The notes under the pieces were generated by a model. That model ran no database searches. It saw only the letters and a program-made list of their open reading frames with translations, and had not been told where the DNA came from. The translations under genes and the position numbers were made by a program. Positions 11,783-24,419 of a stretch of 64,000 nt of DNA are shown here, one piece after another. The stretch covers positions 23,250,001 through 23,314,000 of the forward strand of contig NC_065872.1 in assembly GCF_933775445.1 (NCBI RefSeq), in the 5' to 3' direction. Each line of letters opens with the position of its first letter. Within the stretch, counting starts at the first letter, position 1. The stretch is from Argentina anserina (lineage: Eukaryota; Streptophyta; Magnoliopsida; Rosales; Rosaceae).

Positions 11783-12031
11783 TTTTTTTTTGTTACAAAA
11801 AGTTTTGGTGGGAGCTTGGTTACGCTACAACACCATCGCCAGGGCATACCACAACTTCAACCCTGAAGGACTTACGACGGACACGTACCTGTCACACAAT
11901 CCTCAGGTATGGATTTCCGCAGGAGAATTTGAAGATTGCGAGCCAACGAGACCTGCTGACAGCGGGGATCGAACTTGTGTGGATGATACACCTTAAGTTT
12001 GTCCTAGCCAATTGAGCCAAACCTGGTTGGC
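11783..12031 (-). mobile_element. tRNA-derived SINE
   Basis: On the minus strand the element begins CCAACCAGGTTTGGCTCAAT, with an A-box-like TGGCTCAATTGGCTAGG near 12019-12003. A B-box-like AAGTTCGATCCCC follows at about 11976-11964, and the element ends in an A-rich tail (the T-run at 11783-11791 on plus). The box spacing fits a tRNA-derived RNA polymerase III promoter. Imperfect flanking repeats GGATGCAGGTT (11774-11784) and GGATATAGGTT (12032-12042) look like an aged target duplication. The length of about 250 bp is normal for plant SINEs. Confidence 0.65.
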
Positions 12032-12889
12032 GGATATAGGTTGTTTTCCAATCATCGTTATAGTTATTTTGTTAAGTATAAAGAGTGATAGCTTTACCTT
12101 TTTAGTTTTCCAAGTTAATGTTACATATTCTAGGGGATGTGAAATATATGAAATGACAGATTTGTTTGAGATAGATATATTTGTCAAATCTCAAAATTAC
12201 CCATCTTCTACCATGTCAATTAACATCGGCATAATTTCAAGCGTGTATCATCTGGCAACTAAGTGACCAACCCAAGTGCCTTCCTTCTCCAAAACCCAAG
12301 TGCCACGAGAACCATGTATACCAAGTTATCAACCTCATTATGTAATTTCAACGCCAGAAGACTTGCTGCAGTTCAGTTCATCAGTTGATAAAACTGCGTT
12401 CTTTTGTTCCTAGTGTTCCCATTTGATAAAAGAAAAGAGCACAATGAAAAAAAAGATGGAGAATAATTTGCCTGAATACAATTACCTTTTCCTTTCTTTC
12501 GTTTTCATTTTGTTGAGAACTATATATGATCTGCAGAATTCTTTAATCCTTTTGTGTCGGGAAACCTATGTTTAATTAATGTTTTTCCTGCCAATGCTGA
12601 CTAGGAATCAACTCAATATGGAACACAAATAACAAAGCAACGTTCATTTCTGCAGAAGGATGCAACGTCTCTCCACTCATCCCTGCTACTAAAGATAGAG
12701 AACAAATGAAAAACCCTTATGTACGAGCATAGTATCTAACCTGTGCAGAGTATCTTCATTTTCACGTTGTACGTCAAATTCCAAATCCACAGTAAATTAA
12801 TTGAACTTCAAGTTAAGATAATTAGAATCTTTGGTTAATGTAATTACCAAACCCAGAGTAGATAGTCAGTGCAAGTCTCAGCACCAGGC

Positions 12890-13103
12890 ACGGTGCTCAG
12901 CCAAAACGTGGCGTTTTGTGTCCTCTTGACGTGTCCACGCTCCTCCCTCTCCCTCTTTTTAAACCTGCTTCGTGGCCCCTATTTATTTTCATAAACAACA
13001 AACATTGTATACTCAGTACTCCTCAATTCAAATCACATCTCTCTCTCTCTCTCTCTCTGTAATTCTCTTCACCAATTTCAGGGAACCGTTCGAAGTGGCA
13101 GAA
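12890..13103 (+). promoter_or_regulatory. Probable promoter and 5' leader of the MCTP16-like gene
   Basis: A pyrimidine-rich stretch (about 12945-12960), a TATA-like CTATTTATTTT (12978-12988) and a (CT)n tract (about 13038-13060) precede the ATG at 13104. Such CT-rich leaders are common in plant genes. The rest of 12043-12890 shows nothing recognisable. Confidence 0.4.
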
Positions 13104-16100
13104 ATGGCAGAAACCTCTGGCCGTAAGCTGATCGTAGAAGTCTGCAATGCCAAGAACTTAATGCCCAAAGACGGCCAAGGAACTGTGAGTGCTTATGCCA
13201 TCGTAGACTTCGACGGGCAGAGACGACGAACAAAGACCAAGCATAGAGATCTCAACCCAGAGTGGGACGAGAAGCTCGAGTTTATAGTTCACGACAATGA
13301 GTCCATGCGTTCTGAGATGTTGGAAATCAATATCTACAACGATAAGAAGAGTGGGAAGCGAAGCACTTTTCTTGGCAAGGTCAAGATCCCAGGCTCTACC
13401 TTTGTGAAAGCAGAGCCGGAGAACACACTCGTTTACTTCCCATTGGAAAAAAGGAGCGTCTTTTCTCAGATCAAGGGTGAGCTGGGATTGAAGATTTACT
13501 ATATTGATGAAGACCCACCTGCAACAGCTGCGGCGGCGGAAGAAAAGAAGCCAGCAGCGGAGGAGAAGTCGCCGGAGAAGCCAAAAGAGGAGGAAAACAA
13601 GCAAGAAGCAGCCAAAAGAGGGGCAGGAGATTAAACAAGAAGGGAAACTGAAGGAGGAGGCTACTAACAAACCAGCTGAAGACAAGCCGACGACAGCACC
13701 GGAATCTGCCCCAAAAACAGGGGAGGCTTCTTCAACTGTTGCTGCTCCACCGCTAGAGGTTGAAAATCCTCCGATTGCTTACAGTGACAAGCCAAATCAC
13801 CAAGACAAAGACAAGCATGTAGAGAGGAGTGATATGGGCATCAACGAGATGGAGCTCCAACCTTTGACCCGGGATCGAAATTGGAGCGCATATGATCTCG
13901 TTGATCGGATTCCGTTTCTCTACGTGAAAGTTGTCAAAGCCAAGAGAGCAGATGGTGTTAGTTCATCAGCCGCCGTTTACGCCAAGCTTGCGATTGGAAC
14001 ACACAGCATCAAAACGAAGAGCCAAATCGACAAGGACTGGGACCAAGTCTTTGCTTTTGATAAGGAAGGTTTGAATTCAACCTCTCTGGAAGTGTCTGTC
14101 TGGGCAGAAGAGGAGATCAAGGAGGAAGGAGAAGAAGCTCCCACGCGTACAGAGTCTAGTCTCGGAATGGTGTCTTTCGATTTGCAGGAGGTTCCCAAGA
14201 GAGTCCCACCGGACAGCCCTCTCGCTCCTCAGTGGTACACTCTCGACTCTGAAAAGTCGCCGGGAAATGATGTCATGCTCGCTGTCTGGACAGGGGCTCA
14301 TTCCAAGAGGCATGGCAGTCGGATTCCGGCGGGTTGATTCCCGAGACCCGGGCCAAGGTTTATTTGTCTCCGAAGCTGTGGTACTTGAGAGTAACGGTCA
14401 TCCAGACCCAAGATCTGCAGCTAGGTTCGGGACCCGAGGCTAATAATAATAAGATGGTTCGGAAACCCGAGCTTTATGTGAAGGCTCATTTCGGGGCCCA
14501 GCTTTTCAAAATGGGTAGGGCCTGCGTTGGGTCTACGTTCTCCAGCTTATCCAATCCCACTTGGAACGAAGACTTGGTTTTTGTAGCAGCCGAGCCTTTT
14601 GAGCCGTACATGACCATGACCGTTGAAGATGTAACCAATGGGCAGTCAGTGGGACACACCAAGTTACACGTGCCAAGCGTTGAGAAGAGAACAGATGATC
14701 GTGCGGAGCCCAAGTCCAGATGGTTTAACTTGATTGGCGACGAGGCGCGTCCTTACGCCTGTCGGATACACCTGCGGGTTTGTTTGGAAGGAGGCTATCA
14801 CATGCTTGACGAGGCAACTCACGTTACCAGCGATGTCAGAGCTGCGGCAAAGCAGCTGGCTAGGCCTGCCATTGGGTTACTCGAAGTCGGAATTTGCGGC
14901 GCCACCAATCTTCTTCCGGTGAAGATCAAGAATGGCATGCGTGGGTCAACTGATACTTATGTGGTTGCCAAATATGGACCCAAATGGGTCCGAACCCGCA
15001 CGATTCTGGATCGGTTCAACCCGCGCTGGATCGGTTCAACCCGCGGTGGAACGAGCAATACACTTGGGATGTGTACGATCCCTGCACTGTGCTCACTATC
15101 GGGGTTTTCGATAATGGAAGGTACGGGCGCGATGAAGCAGGGAAACCCGAGAAAGATATTCGTATCGGAAAGATACGGGTGCAGCTATCCACTCTCGATA
15201 CGAATCGGGTTTACATGAATTCATATTCTCTTACGGTGTTGCTTCCCGGTGGGGCTAAGAAAATGGGAGAGATAGAGATAGCCGTGCGGTTCTCATGTTC
15301 GTCTTGGCTGAGCCTGGTACAAGCGTACAACACACCAATGCTTCCGAGAATGCATTACTTGAGGCCATTGGGTCCGGCCCAACAGGACATTCTGCGGCAC
15401 ACGGCTATGAGGATAGTTACGGCGAGGCTGGGGAGGTCGGAGCCGCAGCTGGGTCAGGAGGTGGTTCAGTTCATGCTGGACTCTGATACACACGTGTGGA
15501 GCATGAGGAGGAGCAAGGCCAACTGGTTCCACGTCGTGGGATGCCTGAAACGTGTGGCGGCACTGGCAAGGTGGCTGGAAGGAATTCGCACGTGGCAGCA
15601 CACGCCGACGACTGTTCTGATGCACGTGCTGCTGGTGGCTGTGGTTTTATGCCCGCATTTGATATTTCCGACGCTGTTCATGTATGCCTTCTTGGTCCTA
15701 CTGGTGAGATTGAGGTACCGTCAGAGAGTGCCGGCCAATATGGACCCTCGGATCTCATATGTTGATGCTGTGAGCCCGGATGAGTTGGATGAAGAGCTTG
15801 ATGGGTTCCCTTCTACGCGGCCCGCGGACACAATTCGAATACGATATGATCGATTGTGGGCTTTGGGCGGCCGGGCCCAAACTCTGTTGGGCGACGTAGC
15901 GGCCCAAGGAGAGCGTTTGGAGGCCTTGTTCAATTGGAGGGATCCGAGGGCAACCGGAATATTTGTGGTATTCTGCTTAGTGGCATCTTTGGTGTTTTAT
16001 GTGGTGTCATTCAAGGCGCTTGTGTTGGGGTCAGGGTTCTATTACCTGCGCCACCCTAGGTTCCGTCACGATATGCCATCACTCTCCACCAACTTTTTCC

Positions 16101-16135
16101 GGCGACTTCCATCCTTGTCTGACCAGATCATGTAG
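13104..16135 (+). pseudogene. MCTP16: MCTP16-like multiple C2 domain and transmembrane protein gene, broken by three frame changes
   Basis: MCTPs are ER proteins, often at ER-plasma membrane contacts and plasmodesmata. They bind lipids through three or four C2 domains and anchor by a C-terminal reticulon-like pair of membrane segments. This intronless gene shows a first C2 domain (from RKLIVEVCNAKNLMPKDGQG), a Lys/Glu/Pro-rich linker, a second C2 (IPFLYVKVVKAKRADG), a third (LWYLRVTVIQTQDLQL), a fourth (IGLLEVGICGATNLLPVKIK) and the C-terminal PRT_C region ending FFRRLPSLSDQIM. The start at 13104 fits the family N-terminus; the frame is open upstream to 12972, but that part is leader. Three breaks disrupt it: an extra base in an A run near 13614-13617 in the linker, a loss of about 13 bp near 14296-14304, and a 20-bp tandem duplication at 15006-15045. 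Read through these, the protein is full length (about 1,000 residues). From memory it is closest to Arabidopsis At5g17980. Assembly error is the main alternative to true decay. Confidence 0.88.
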
Positions 16136-16568
16136 ATGATTTCAGGTTCTACAGGTGAAGATCCAAGTTCACTACCTCATAAAATGTATTGGTATTTCTT
16201 TTAATATCCGTCTATGTATTTGACATGAACATCATTTTCTTATGTGACTTGAATTAATATTCATTGATTAAGAGAAAAGTGACTTGTTATGTTGAGTTTT
16301 GAGTGTGGTTGAGTGGGTGAGTAAATAGCCATCTATATTGAATGGGACTGAGTTGCAAACCAAATAAACTTTAACACGGTGACCTTCTCTTTAGCTATAG
16401 GTTGAAGATTTCCTAGCCTGAATTTTCTCCAGTCCTGAATATTAAACAAAGTTGCTAACATAAATTATCATTTATAAAGGCATAACTAATTACAAGCATT
16501 GCAGTAGTTATTCAATGTGGTTTAATGGAAGCATCTGCCCCCTCGGCAAAAAAAAAAAACAGAAGGAA
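16136..16568. other. 3' flank between convergent genes
   Basis: The MCTP16-like gene and the GT14 gene end facing each other here. AT-rich 3' flanking sequence, with no other feature recognised. Confidence 0.5.
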
Positions 16569-19500
16569 TCATCTGCATTGTTGTTTCAGATTAATCCTCC
16601 TGGAAACAAGTTTTGTTAACAAGAACTTCAACCTCCTAGACCCAGTACCTGGCCTTAAAACTCCAAAGTTTTCACCCTGCAACCCTGAGCATGAACCCTG
16701 AGTCTTTTCTTTCCCAGAAGAACACCATCCACCATAAGCAAATTGTCTGGGGGTTCGTTTGAGCAGTTGTTGATCAATTTTTTTAAGCACAGGGGTATTT
16801 TCCTTGAACTTTCTAGCAAATGGACGGTTGCTTTGAATCATTCTTTTGAAATCTCTGAGTCCAAGTGACCTGGGATGCTGCTTTGGAGGTGTATCCCATG
16901 AAATGTAGTGGAGGTCATGGCTGACTGTGGTGTTTTTGTAGTTTTCTGAGTTGCATATGACAGTCTGGAAGTAACCTTCAGGAGATGAGACAAAGTTGGT
17001 GTAATAGAGGAGGAGGGTTCTGGGCAGATTGTCCCAACCCACTACGCAATACTCAGAAAAAGGTCTTGATATCATTGTCCAAGCTGAACCTGAGGCAAAG
17101 CAAGAAATATGAATAAACTTTTTTCTGTTTATTGTGGGTTCCTATTTGTTCAAATCTTCTATTTCAGCACAACACTGAAAGTAGTAGAGTATGAAAATCT
17201 TCTACAAAGAGCATGCTTTCGTACTCTAATGCTTTTAGTGCTGAGAAATAAAAAAAGAAAATATTAGTAACTCAAAATACCAGAAAATACTATCAGCAAA
17301 TGATAATATGCAAAACAAGCTTTAAACCTATGGAGAGTAGTTGAGCTGACAAAGTGTGAATTTTTGGTCAAGTACTTATTTATGTAAGAGTCATATTTTT
17401 TTAACACATGATTATTTATATGAAGTAATTACACAACAAGTTAATGACTTCACTATGGAGAGACTGATATTATATAGAGATTCAAATCCTGCTACCATAG
17501 TCTTTCAAACAAAAATCCTGCTACCAAGAGTATCTGCATCTATATAGTTCAGGGAAACTTAAAACACTTGAATATATATTCGAATACATACTACTAGAAT
17601 TACATGATGGGTAGGTTTCTACTATCAACCGCTATATCAGCCGAACCCCTGCACTCTCCCCACTGAGAGATTACTCAGACTTAGTGACCTGCAGAAGATT
17701 AACTTAAACTAATAACATTCTACTCAATCTCTAATATTTCAGGTATGTGCTTGTCTTTACCAATATGTATTATGTTTAGCCATGCCGTTGGTTCTTGTTT
17801 TTATCTTTTCTTGTAAATAAAAATAATATTCTCATTCAGAACTAAATCACAATTTAATCATTTTCATGGAGTGTTACAGGGCAAATGAGAATCAGCTAGA
17901 AAAAATTTATTTTTGTACGTCCAATGGCCCAATGCCACCCAATGTGCTTGATGCGGATCATTTATTGTTTGATTCACAGCGGGTTGTTTTGAGCATTCTA
18001 AGGTATAGAACTTTTAAAATCTTGGTTTAGGAATAATCTTCTGAATTGGGCTCAGGAGCTGATCACTAAACACCAGAACTAATTGAGAGTAAAAATAATT
18101 TGATAAACAACACTGACCTACACATACATACATGTGTATATGTATCATATGTTTTTTTAGAAAACTATAAACACTGCTAGTACAACCCTTTTCGGCCCTT
18201 TCTAATCTCAAAATATAAATAAGGCCAAGTGAGCTTCAAGTGCAACTGTCCTAATAAATGAGGTCATCCAGGTAATTAGGTGCAGATGCCCGTGTAAATT
18301 TGGGTTTCTTATTCTTGTGAATGTTTTAGTTTCTTTGCCTTTAATAAAAGTGCACTATGGTAAGATGGTTAATATAGGTTATTGGGTCTGTCCAACAAAG
18401 GTTAGGTGGTGATTAAATGGAAGAGAAAATCTAAGAACTTGCTGACAGATAATAAGCAGTTATCAACCACCAATAAATCCAACCAACAAGTGAAACTGAA
18501 GTAAAGAAAATGGAGAAAGTGACAAATGAGTGTGAGAAAGCTGCTACAACGGAGCACCACCCATCCACATGTGTCAACGTCTGTAAAATTTGTTATAAAA
18601 AGCAAACAAAATCTAAAGAAAAACAAAAATCCTTTGGTTTTGGTTTTGGTTTTCATTGTTGTATCTACTTGGTTCCAGAGGAACTTAACAGTTCAGCCAA
18701 GTAGGCTAATTAATCTTTACCCGATTACCCTTACCGATTAAAGAAAATTTTATTTTCAGTTTCAGTTTCAGAATTTTGAATTGATGATTAAGATGACAAG
18801 CTAAACCAATGAAAATTTAAGATGACAATGTAAATGCTTGAAAAACTCCTAATAATTAGTGTTAATTAGTGTGTGCTGTGTGTGTCTGCCTCTTTAAACA
18901 GAGTTCACACGTCCTAACTGCTACGCCTACAGAAGACTAACTATCAACCACAAACCAGAGAATTAATCAATTGAGTCTAGCTTGTTCGTTAATTAAAAGA
19001 CCCAAAAAAAAAAAGCTGTTGAAGAGATGATGAGGTTAAACCTGTGAATAGCTTGAAAGCAGTTGGGAGAGCCCTTTGTTTGTAACCCACCATAGTTCTG
19101 ATTTATTGAGGCTGTAGAGTGCAGGGTCTATAGTGATGGGCTTCCCTCTCTTATTTCTTGAAATTAAAAAAATATATATTACAAAATTATTCTAATAAGG
19201 AAAAACATACAAAAATAAAAAAGAAGATGCAAACAACAAACTTACAGTTTCCAACCCAAGTGACTGGAGTGCTGAATGAAATTGAGATCTTTTGGCATGT
19301 CAGAAAAGGCATGGATCAGATCTGCAAGCAGAAGAAAGAGGACTAAGTAAGAACACACAATAGAAGAAAATGGGATTGATTTGGTAGCAAAATCAATGAA
19401 TCAAGAGCAGCAAGGCACTCACCATACCATCTTGAGTGATTAGAGGATAGTCAGAAGCACTGAGATTGATGAACCAATCCCATTTGCAAGTCCTCAAGAG

Positions 19501-19923
19501 CATAGACAAAGCATGAATAGTGGTAGCAATCATTGTTGGTCCTCTGTAGGTTACCAAGTTGGGTTTTCCCACAATCCAAACATTACCCACTTCCCCAAAA
19601 ACAGGGTTTCCACCCACAAACTCAGCTATGTCTCTGTGCTCTGCTTCCGTTGCTTCATAATCCATGTGGATCAGATAGTAATTTCCAGGATGGTAAAGAG
19701 CATAGAGCATGCGTTTTAGCTTGAGGGAGTCGCCTTTTGAAGCTAAGATCAAATATGAAAAGGTCACTGGATATGGGCTAGTTATACTGATGTTGGATTT
19801 GCTCAGATTGATGATGGGCTTCCAAGTGCGAATGGGTGTTGTCACTCTGGTTGAAATGAAGTACAGGAAAGAGAAGACAGTTGAAGTTAGCATCAGAGAT
19901 ACCACCAAAACCTTCATACCCAT
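16569..19923 (-). pseudogene. GT14 family (core-2/I-branching-like) glycosyltransferase, four exons, one-base deletion in exon 3
   Basis: Plant GT14 enzymes are Golgi type II membrane proteins; characterised members transfer glucuronic acid to arabinogalactan. On the minus strand the exons are 19923-19428, 19321-19246, 19156-19042 and 17089-16569, all with GT/AG borders and compatible phases. The encoded protein (about 402 residues) has an N-terminal membrane anchor (residues about 5-24), then LILASKGD, YLIHMDYEA, WDWFINLSASDYPL, DLIHAFSDMPKDLNFIQH and, in exon 4, GWDNLPRTLLLYYTNFVSSP, all strong family motifs. Exon 3 is one base short near 19077-19085. Its N-terminal half reads TIDPALYSLNKSELWWV in one frame and its C-terminal half ALPTAFKLFTG in the next. 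If real, this removes the C-terminal half. The 1.95-kb last intron (17090-19041) contains nothing I recognise. Confidence 0.85.
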
Positions 19924-22900
19924 TGCTGAAGAAACAATGTCGAATTTTGAGAGATGGGGAGTTGTCGTCTAATATGGTTAGGAAGAGAAGGGAAGGTGGT
20001 GAAAATGGTTAACAGAAAAGATTGAGAAATTAATGGAAAACAGATAGGGAAGTGTGTGAGATTGGATCTCTGATATTTTGGGTTCCTTGCTTTAAAGAGA
20101 AGCGAATGCCCCTCTATCTATGTGCCAGTCAGCCGTACTTGTTGCTGTGCATTTCTGGTACTGTGTTGCCTTCGCTTTTGCCAATCTCATCAGAGCAAAT
20201 CAAATGCTGCCATGAACAAAGACCGATGACTAATTCACCAACCAAATTGGCACTGTCAATCCACTATTAGTCTAAAATTGGTATTTGCCTCTCGCTTACA
20301 CCGTTACACAATTCACCAATAACAACGACTAGTTTGATGACCAATCACTATTTATATTTTAAAGTAGTATAATATAGTGATAAAACTAATATTACACTTA
20401 CAATAATTATTAAGAGATGAGAGCTCTCCTCTCTATAGTTTGGCAGCCGCAAACCCGAAACGTAGGGATATGTGCTGCAATCCCCGACTTCCGACAAGTC
20501 TCCCTCCTTTAGCGTTCTATTTCAGAGCGGGCACCCCTCCTCTTTATCATGTCCTTCATGGAGATGTGCGGAGAAGGTATATGGGGAATTTGATAGAATG
20601 TTGGGTTGCATAATTCGTAGAGGAGATGACCCCCTGATCACGTATTCTTCTTACTTTGGCCCCTGGTCATCCCATAGTCGTATAGATATCTCAGCCGCAA
20701 TTGGAAATCAAGATTTGGTTGAGTGTACTCTACTAATTTGGTCGTGGTTACATTCAACTTAATTCAACTGGACTCGGATAGAAACACATGTAATTATGGC
20801 CAAGGTGCCCAGTTATTGTTTTCAAATCAATATTGGCGAGACTTGATATTTCTACAATTCGTGTTCAAGTCTTATAACCACTCAACTTGAGCGCCAATGA
20901 TAATGAGAGTGGGAGGGCTATGTTTGCACCTAAATTTTGCTATCATTAGGAATCGCCAAATTAGTTTGAAGCTTTGGCTGATATTGGAATCCTTTATACA
21001 TTTGGCCGAAAATTTGTTTATTGGGTTTACACGGCCAAATCATGAGAAAAGTCTAACCGCAATCCTACACTTGTTGGTGACAACCCATGGTTATATTTAT
21101 GTGGTCTTTTAGAGAACGATGCGACCGAAAAATGGAATTGGGCGGAGGTGCGGTCTGCATTTAGCTATCTTATGGTTGTATCCAAGATTTGGGCTCGGCC
21201 AAACGTATTAAGTAAAGAAGTCCCCGTAAGGAAGCCATCATCATAAATGAAGACTTCAGCCATGCAGATTCCTAAGATCAATGAAAATATGACATTAATT
21301 TATGCATGAATCAACCTAATGATAGGAGCATATAATGTGATGTTCTTAATATGTCATCTCTCTCATTTAGTTAAGTTATTTTCTTATTATTGTCTATTTT
21401 AACTTATTTTACTATTTTTAGGTACATTCGAGAAAAATATGAGAAAAATAAATTTAAAAACCAAAAAGAGCAAAGAAACCCGGAATCAGGAATCTGCATA
21501 TGCAGAACAGTCAATTTCGACGGATCATAGCAGGCAAAATACATGGAGGAAAATTATGCATAATATATCAATGGAAAGCCCTATGATTCTAGTTTTCACA
21601 ATAGTTGGATCAGAATCGCAGCAATATCATTTTTCTAGGAGAAAGTTATGCTAGATTGTTGGGGTCATTTTAAATGGCATGATTTCCTCTTTTTACTTGT
21701 TCTGAGTTCAAGAATTGGGTCAAAGCTTCAACAAAAATTTGTAGTGTTTTCCCCAAATTTTCCTGCAGTAAAGTTAGCATATTGCAGTGACTTGGTTGTT
21801 GTGGTATGTGTTGGCATGAGCTTCATATGGCTTTGATGATGAATAGAATACCTGAAAGGCCTTGCAATAAATGTGGCACAGGAGCTAGAAGCACATCAGT
21901 TGCAGAGATGAGATGCTTGTTGTCAGGAAAGATTTGATGTGGTGAATCTGCTAGGAAATAATGGAATTTAATGGTGCTTACTGGGTTAGATGTAGAGCTT
22001 AGAGGTTAAAATGGTTTTTGGATTGGAATACTTGACTTCTTTCTTGAAGTATGCTTGAGGGATCTGGGATGTATTACTTAAGTTTATTGCTTGAAGGAGT
22101 TTTGTGTTTTGCTACTGGGAGGAATTTTGTTTTTCCTTATAGCAACTATAAGCCTCAATTTATAGGTTGGAGAAGGGATGGCTAAGAAACAGGTTCATGG
22201 GATAAATCCAATGGACTTTGAAAGAATACTAAAGTGGTGAAGGTAAATACCCTGAACAATACATTACATACCCAAACGAATTAGAAGGTGCTCTTGTAAT
22301 GTTAGGATGGATTGTGAAATTGGAGAAGCAAACTCCTAGGGAATAGCTAGTGTGATAAGTTGAAATGATAAAGGATATGTCATATTAGTTGATCTCACTA
22401 AAAAGAGTCACAGTGGCTTTTAGTACCTTGTATAACAATACTAAGAATAATTAGAATGAGGAATTTGAATAAGACTATATTTGTAGTCTATAAACAAAGA
22501 ATTACCGCAGGGTAAACATGAGTGGCCGGAAAAGTTAATAACCTTATGACTAAGGTAGGTTGTTGTGTTTAAACTTATAGATATGGTTATCTCATCTTTG
22601 CATCCCATGTCAAGATTTAGATTATTGAGCTTGAGTTTTGATCCCCAAGTCCAAAACCATTAATAATCAGAAATCTCTAAATGGGCCTCATGTACTTCCA
22701 TTACCTTCCACACCACACCTGATCTTGTAAGCCCCAAAAGCGTGAATGTGGCTTGGGTCCACGTGCGTGGCATGCTGATTTGAGAAAATATGTAATATTT
22801 TGTCTTTCAGAATATAGTTTTGCATGTGTATATTCTTATTGTGTTTGGAGTAGGTGTATGGCGTGTTCGTGCTTTTTTAGGTATAGCCATTAATTTATGC

Positions 22901-23380
22901 TATGTCACTAAGGAAAGCATAGGTTAAACAAGAGGTAAAGGTTAAGGTTCATTGACATGGATTTCGACTTTGATCATAAGTTGCATGTAAATTTATTAAG
23001 ACGCTAAGGATAATTTATTTGCATGTCTGAATTCTTTCTTCAATCTTAATTATTCGTGTTATATGTTTAATGGATGCACTACGTATTAACGTGACATTTT
23101 ACATGAAATTTCCTAGGGTTAGAGCTACTCACTTAGGATATCATAGAAGTTTATATGTGGTATATAACCACTACAGAATATACTTCAAATTCAGTTCTCG
23201 TATTCTATTTGCATGATTTAAGGCTACATGATGTGAGGCAATTCAATTACATGACTTTGTGATATTCTGCCTATAACGATACTCTTTCTTACACTACTAT
23301 CTTCTGCAGGGTTTTATTGATGACCGTAAAAAGACTAAAAACGGTTCATCGCCTAATAGGAAATTGTGATATCTTAAAAT
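19924..23380. other. Intergenic region, no gene supported
   Basis: This region starts with the promoter side of the GT14 gene and continues as AT-rich DNA. Several short open frames (for example 20472-20762 and 21439-21654) show no family similarity I know. The stretch near 21420-21760 has the texture of degraded retrotransposon sequence, but I could not find element ends. Confidence 0.4.
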
Positions 23381-23389
23381 TCTAGAATG

Positions 23390-23780
23390 TGTTTACCTAG
23401 GGTTTAATATATATAAATAGCACTTTGTACATCATTGTAAAGGGTCTAGCACCGCTAAAAAATATCACAGATCTTTCTATTACATCAGTAATTTACTCAT
23501 GTTTTAGTTTTCTTAGTTTGTTAGTTTAAGTTTCTTTACATCCTTGTTCTTTACTTTATTGCACTTTAGTTCTAGCACATAGGAGTCGCTTGAAAACTTA
23601 GTTCAACCATCGATCCATTGATATTTTTCTACAGTCTAGATTGGATCAATGCGATTTGATGTTGACACCCACATCACTTCATGTCGTTTCAACAATCAAA
23701 TTTGCTTCAAGTTCATAGTACCTTCACCTGATTGATCTCTCATTATTCCCCCATATGTTGGAGTTACATCTACGAAAATC
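23390..23780 (+). repeat. LTR-like retrotransposon fragment (tentative)
   Basis: A TATA-like AATATATATAAATAGCAC at about 23407-23424 is followed by pyrimidine-rich, T-rich sequence resembling the R-U5 part of a plant LTR. No partner repeat, primer binding site or target duplication was found, so this is a texture-based guess. Confidence 0.25.
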
Positions 23781-24419
23781 TCGGTTATTAATTTGACCAA
23801 AGTCATAGCAGCATAGGTACCAGAGTGTTCCTTCCTCAGTAGACAATCACTTGGAAGAAGTCAGATCTAGCGCAACTCATAAGAAAACTTTGGTTGTTTG
23901 GCCACGAGTTGGCAGCCCATAACAAGACGATTGATTGTGACGCCTTACTAGTAAGCTAGCAAGTAGGTAGGTCACATATCTCATATTGTCCGAGAGAGAG
24001 TGAAAGCTATGCTTATATGAGCAGGGTCAGTTTCTCATAGTTAGGACGTGTTTTGGGTGCAACTTCAAGAACAAGTAGACAATCTCTCAGTTATGCAGAC
24101 TTGGTTGTTATAGTTTTTGAGTCCTTCAGCCCTCAACACCGCTGAGATGATTTTTTTTCCATATACATGTGTATTAAAAATAGGGATAAAATAAATTATC
24201 CCTAGCTATTTACTTAGTTATAATAGCTAAAAGTAGCATTTAGCTATTGAATTTGATAGTATTCCTCCATCAATGATGGTTATTCTTAAACTAAATTAAT
24301 TTCAACACATAAAATAGTTTAACTAGAGTTATTTTCTTTCTCCTTCCTAGCTATATTTAGCTAGAGTTTTCAGCTAAAACTAAATTTAACTTTTAAATAG
24401 CTAGAGAGTTAACTAAACA

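Noticed and set aside
12972..13103. Upstream extension of the MCTP16-like reading frame to a Met at 12972
   Set aside because: The added residues have no family similarity and are encoded by the TATA/CT-rich leader; the family N-terminus fits the Met at 13104.
13158..13685. Minus-strand open frame opposite the MCTP16-like gene
   Set aside because: It is the complement of a conserved C2 domain and linker; its hydrophobic stretches mirror the Lys/Glu repeats.
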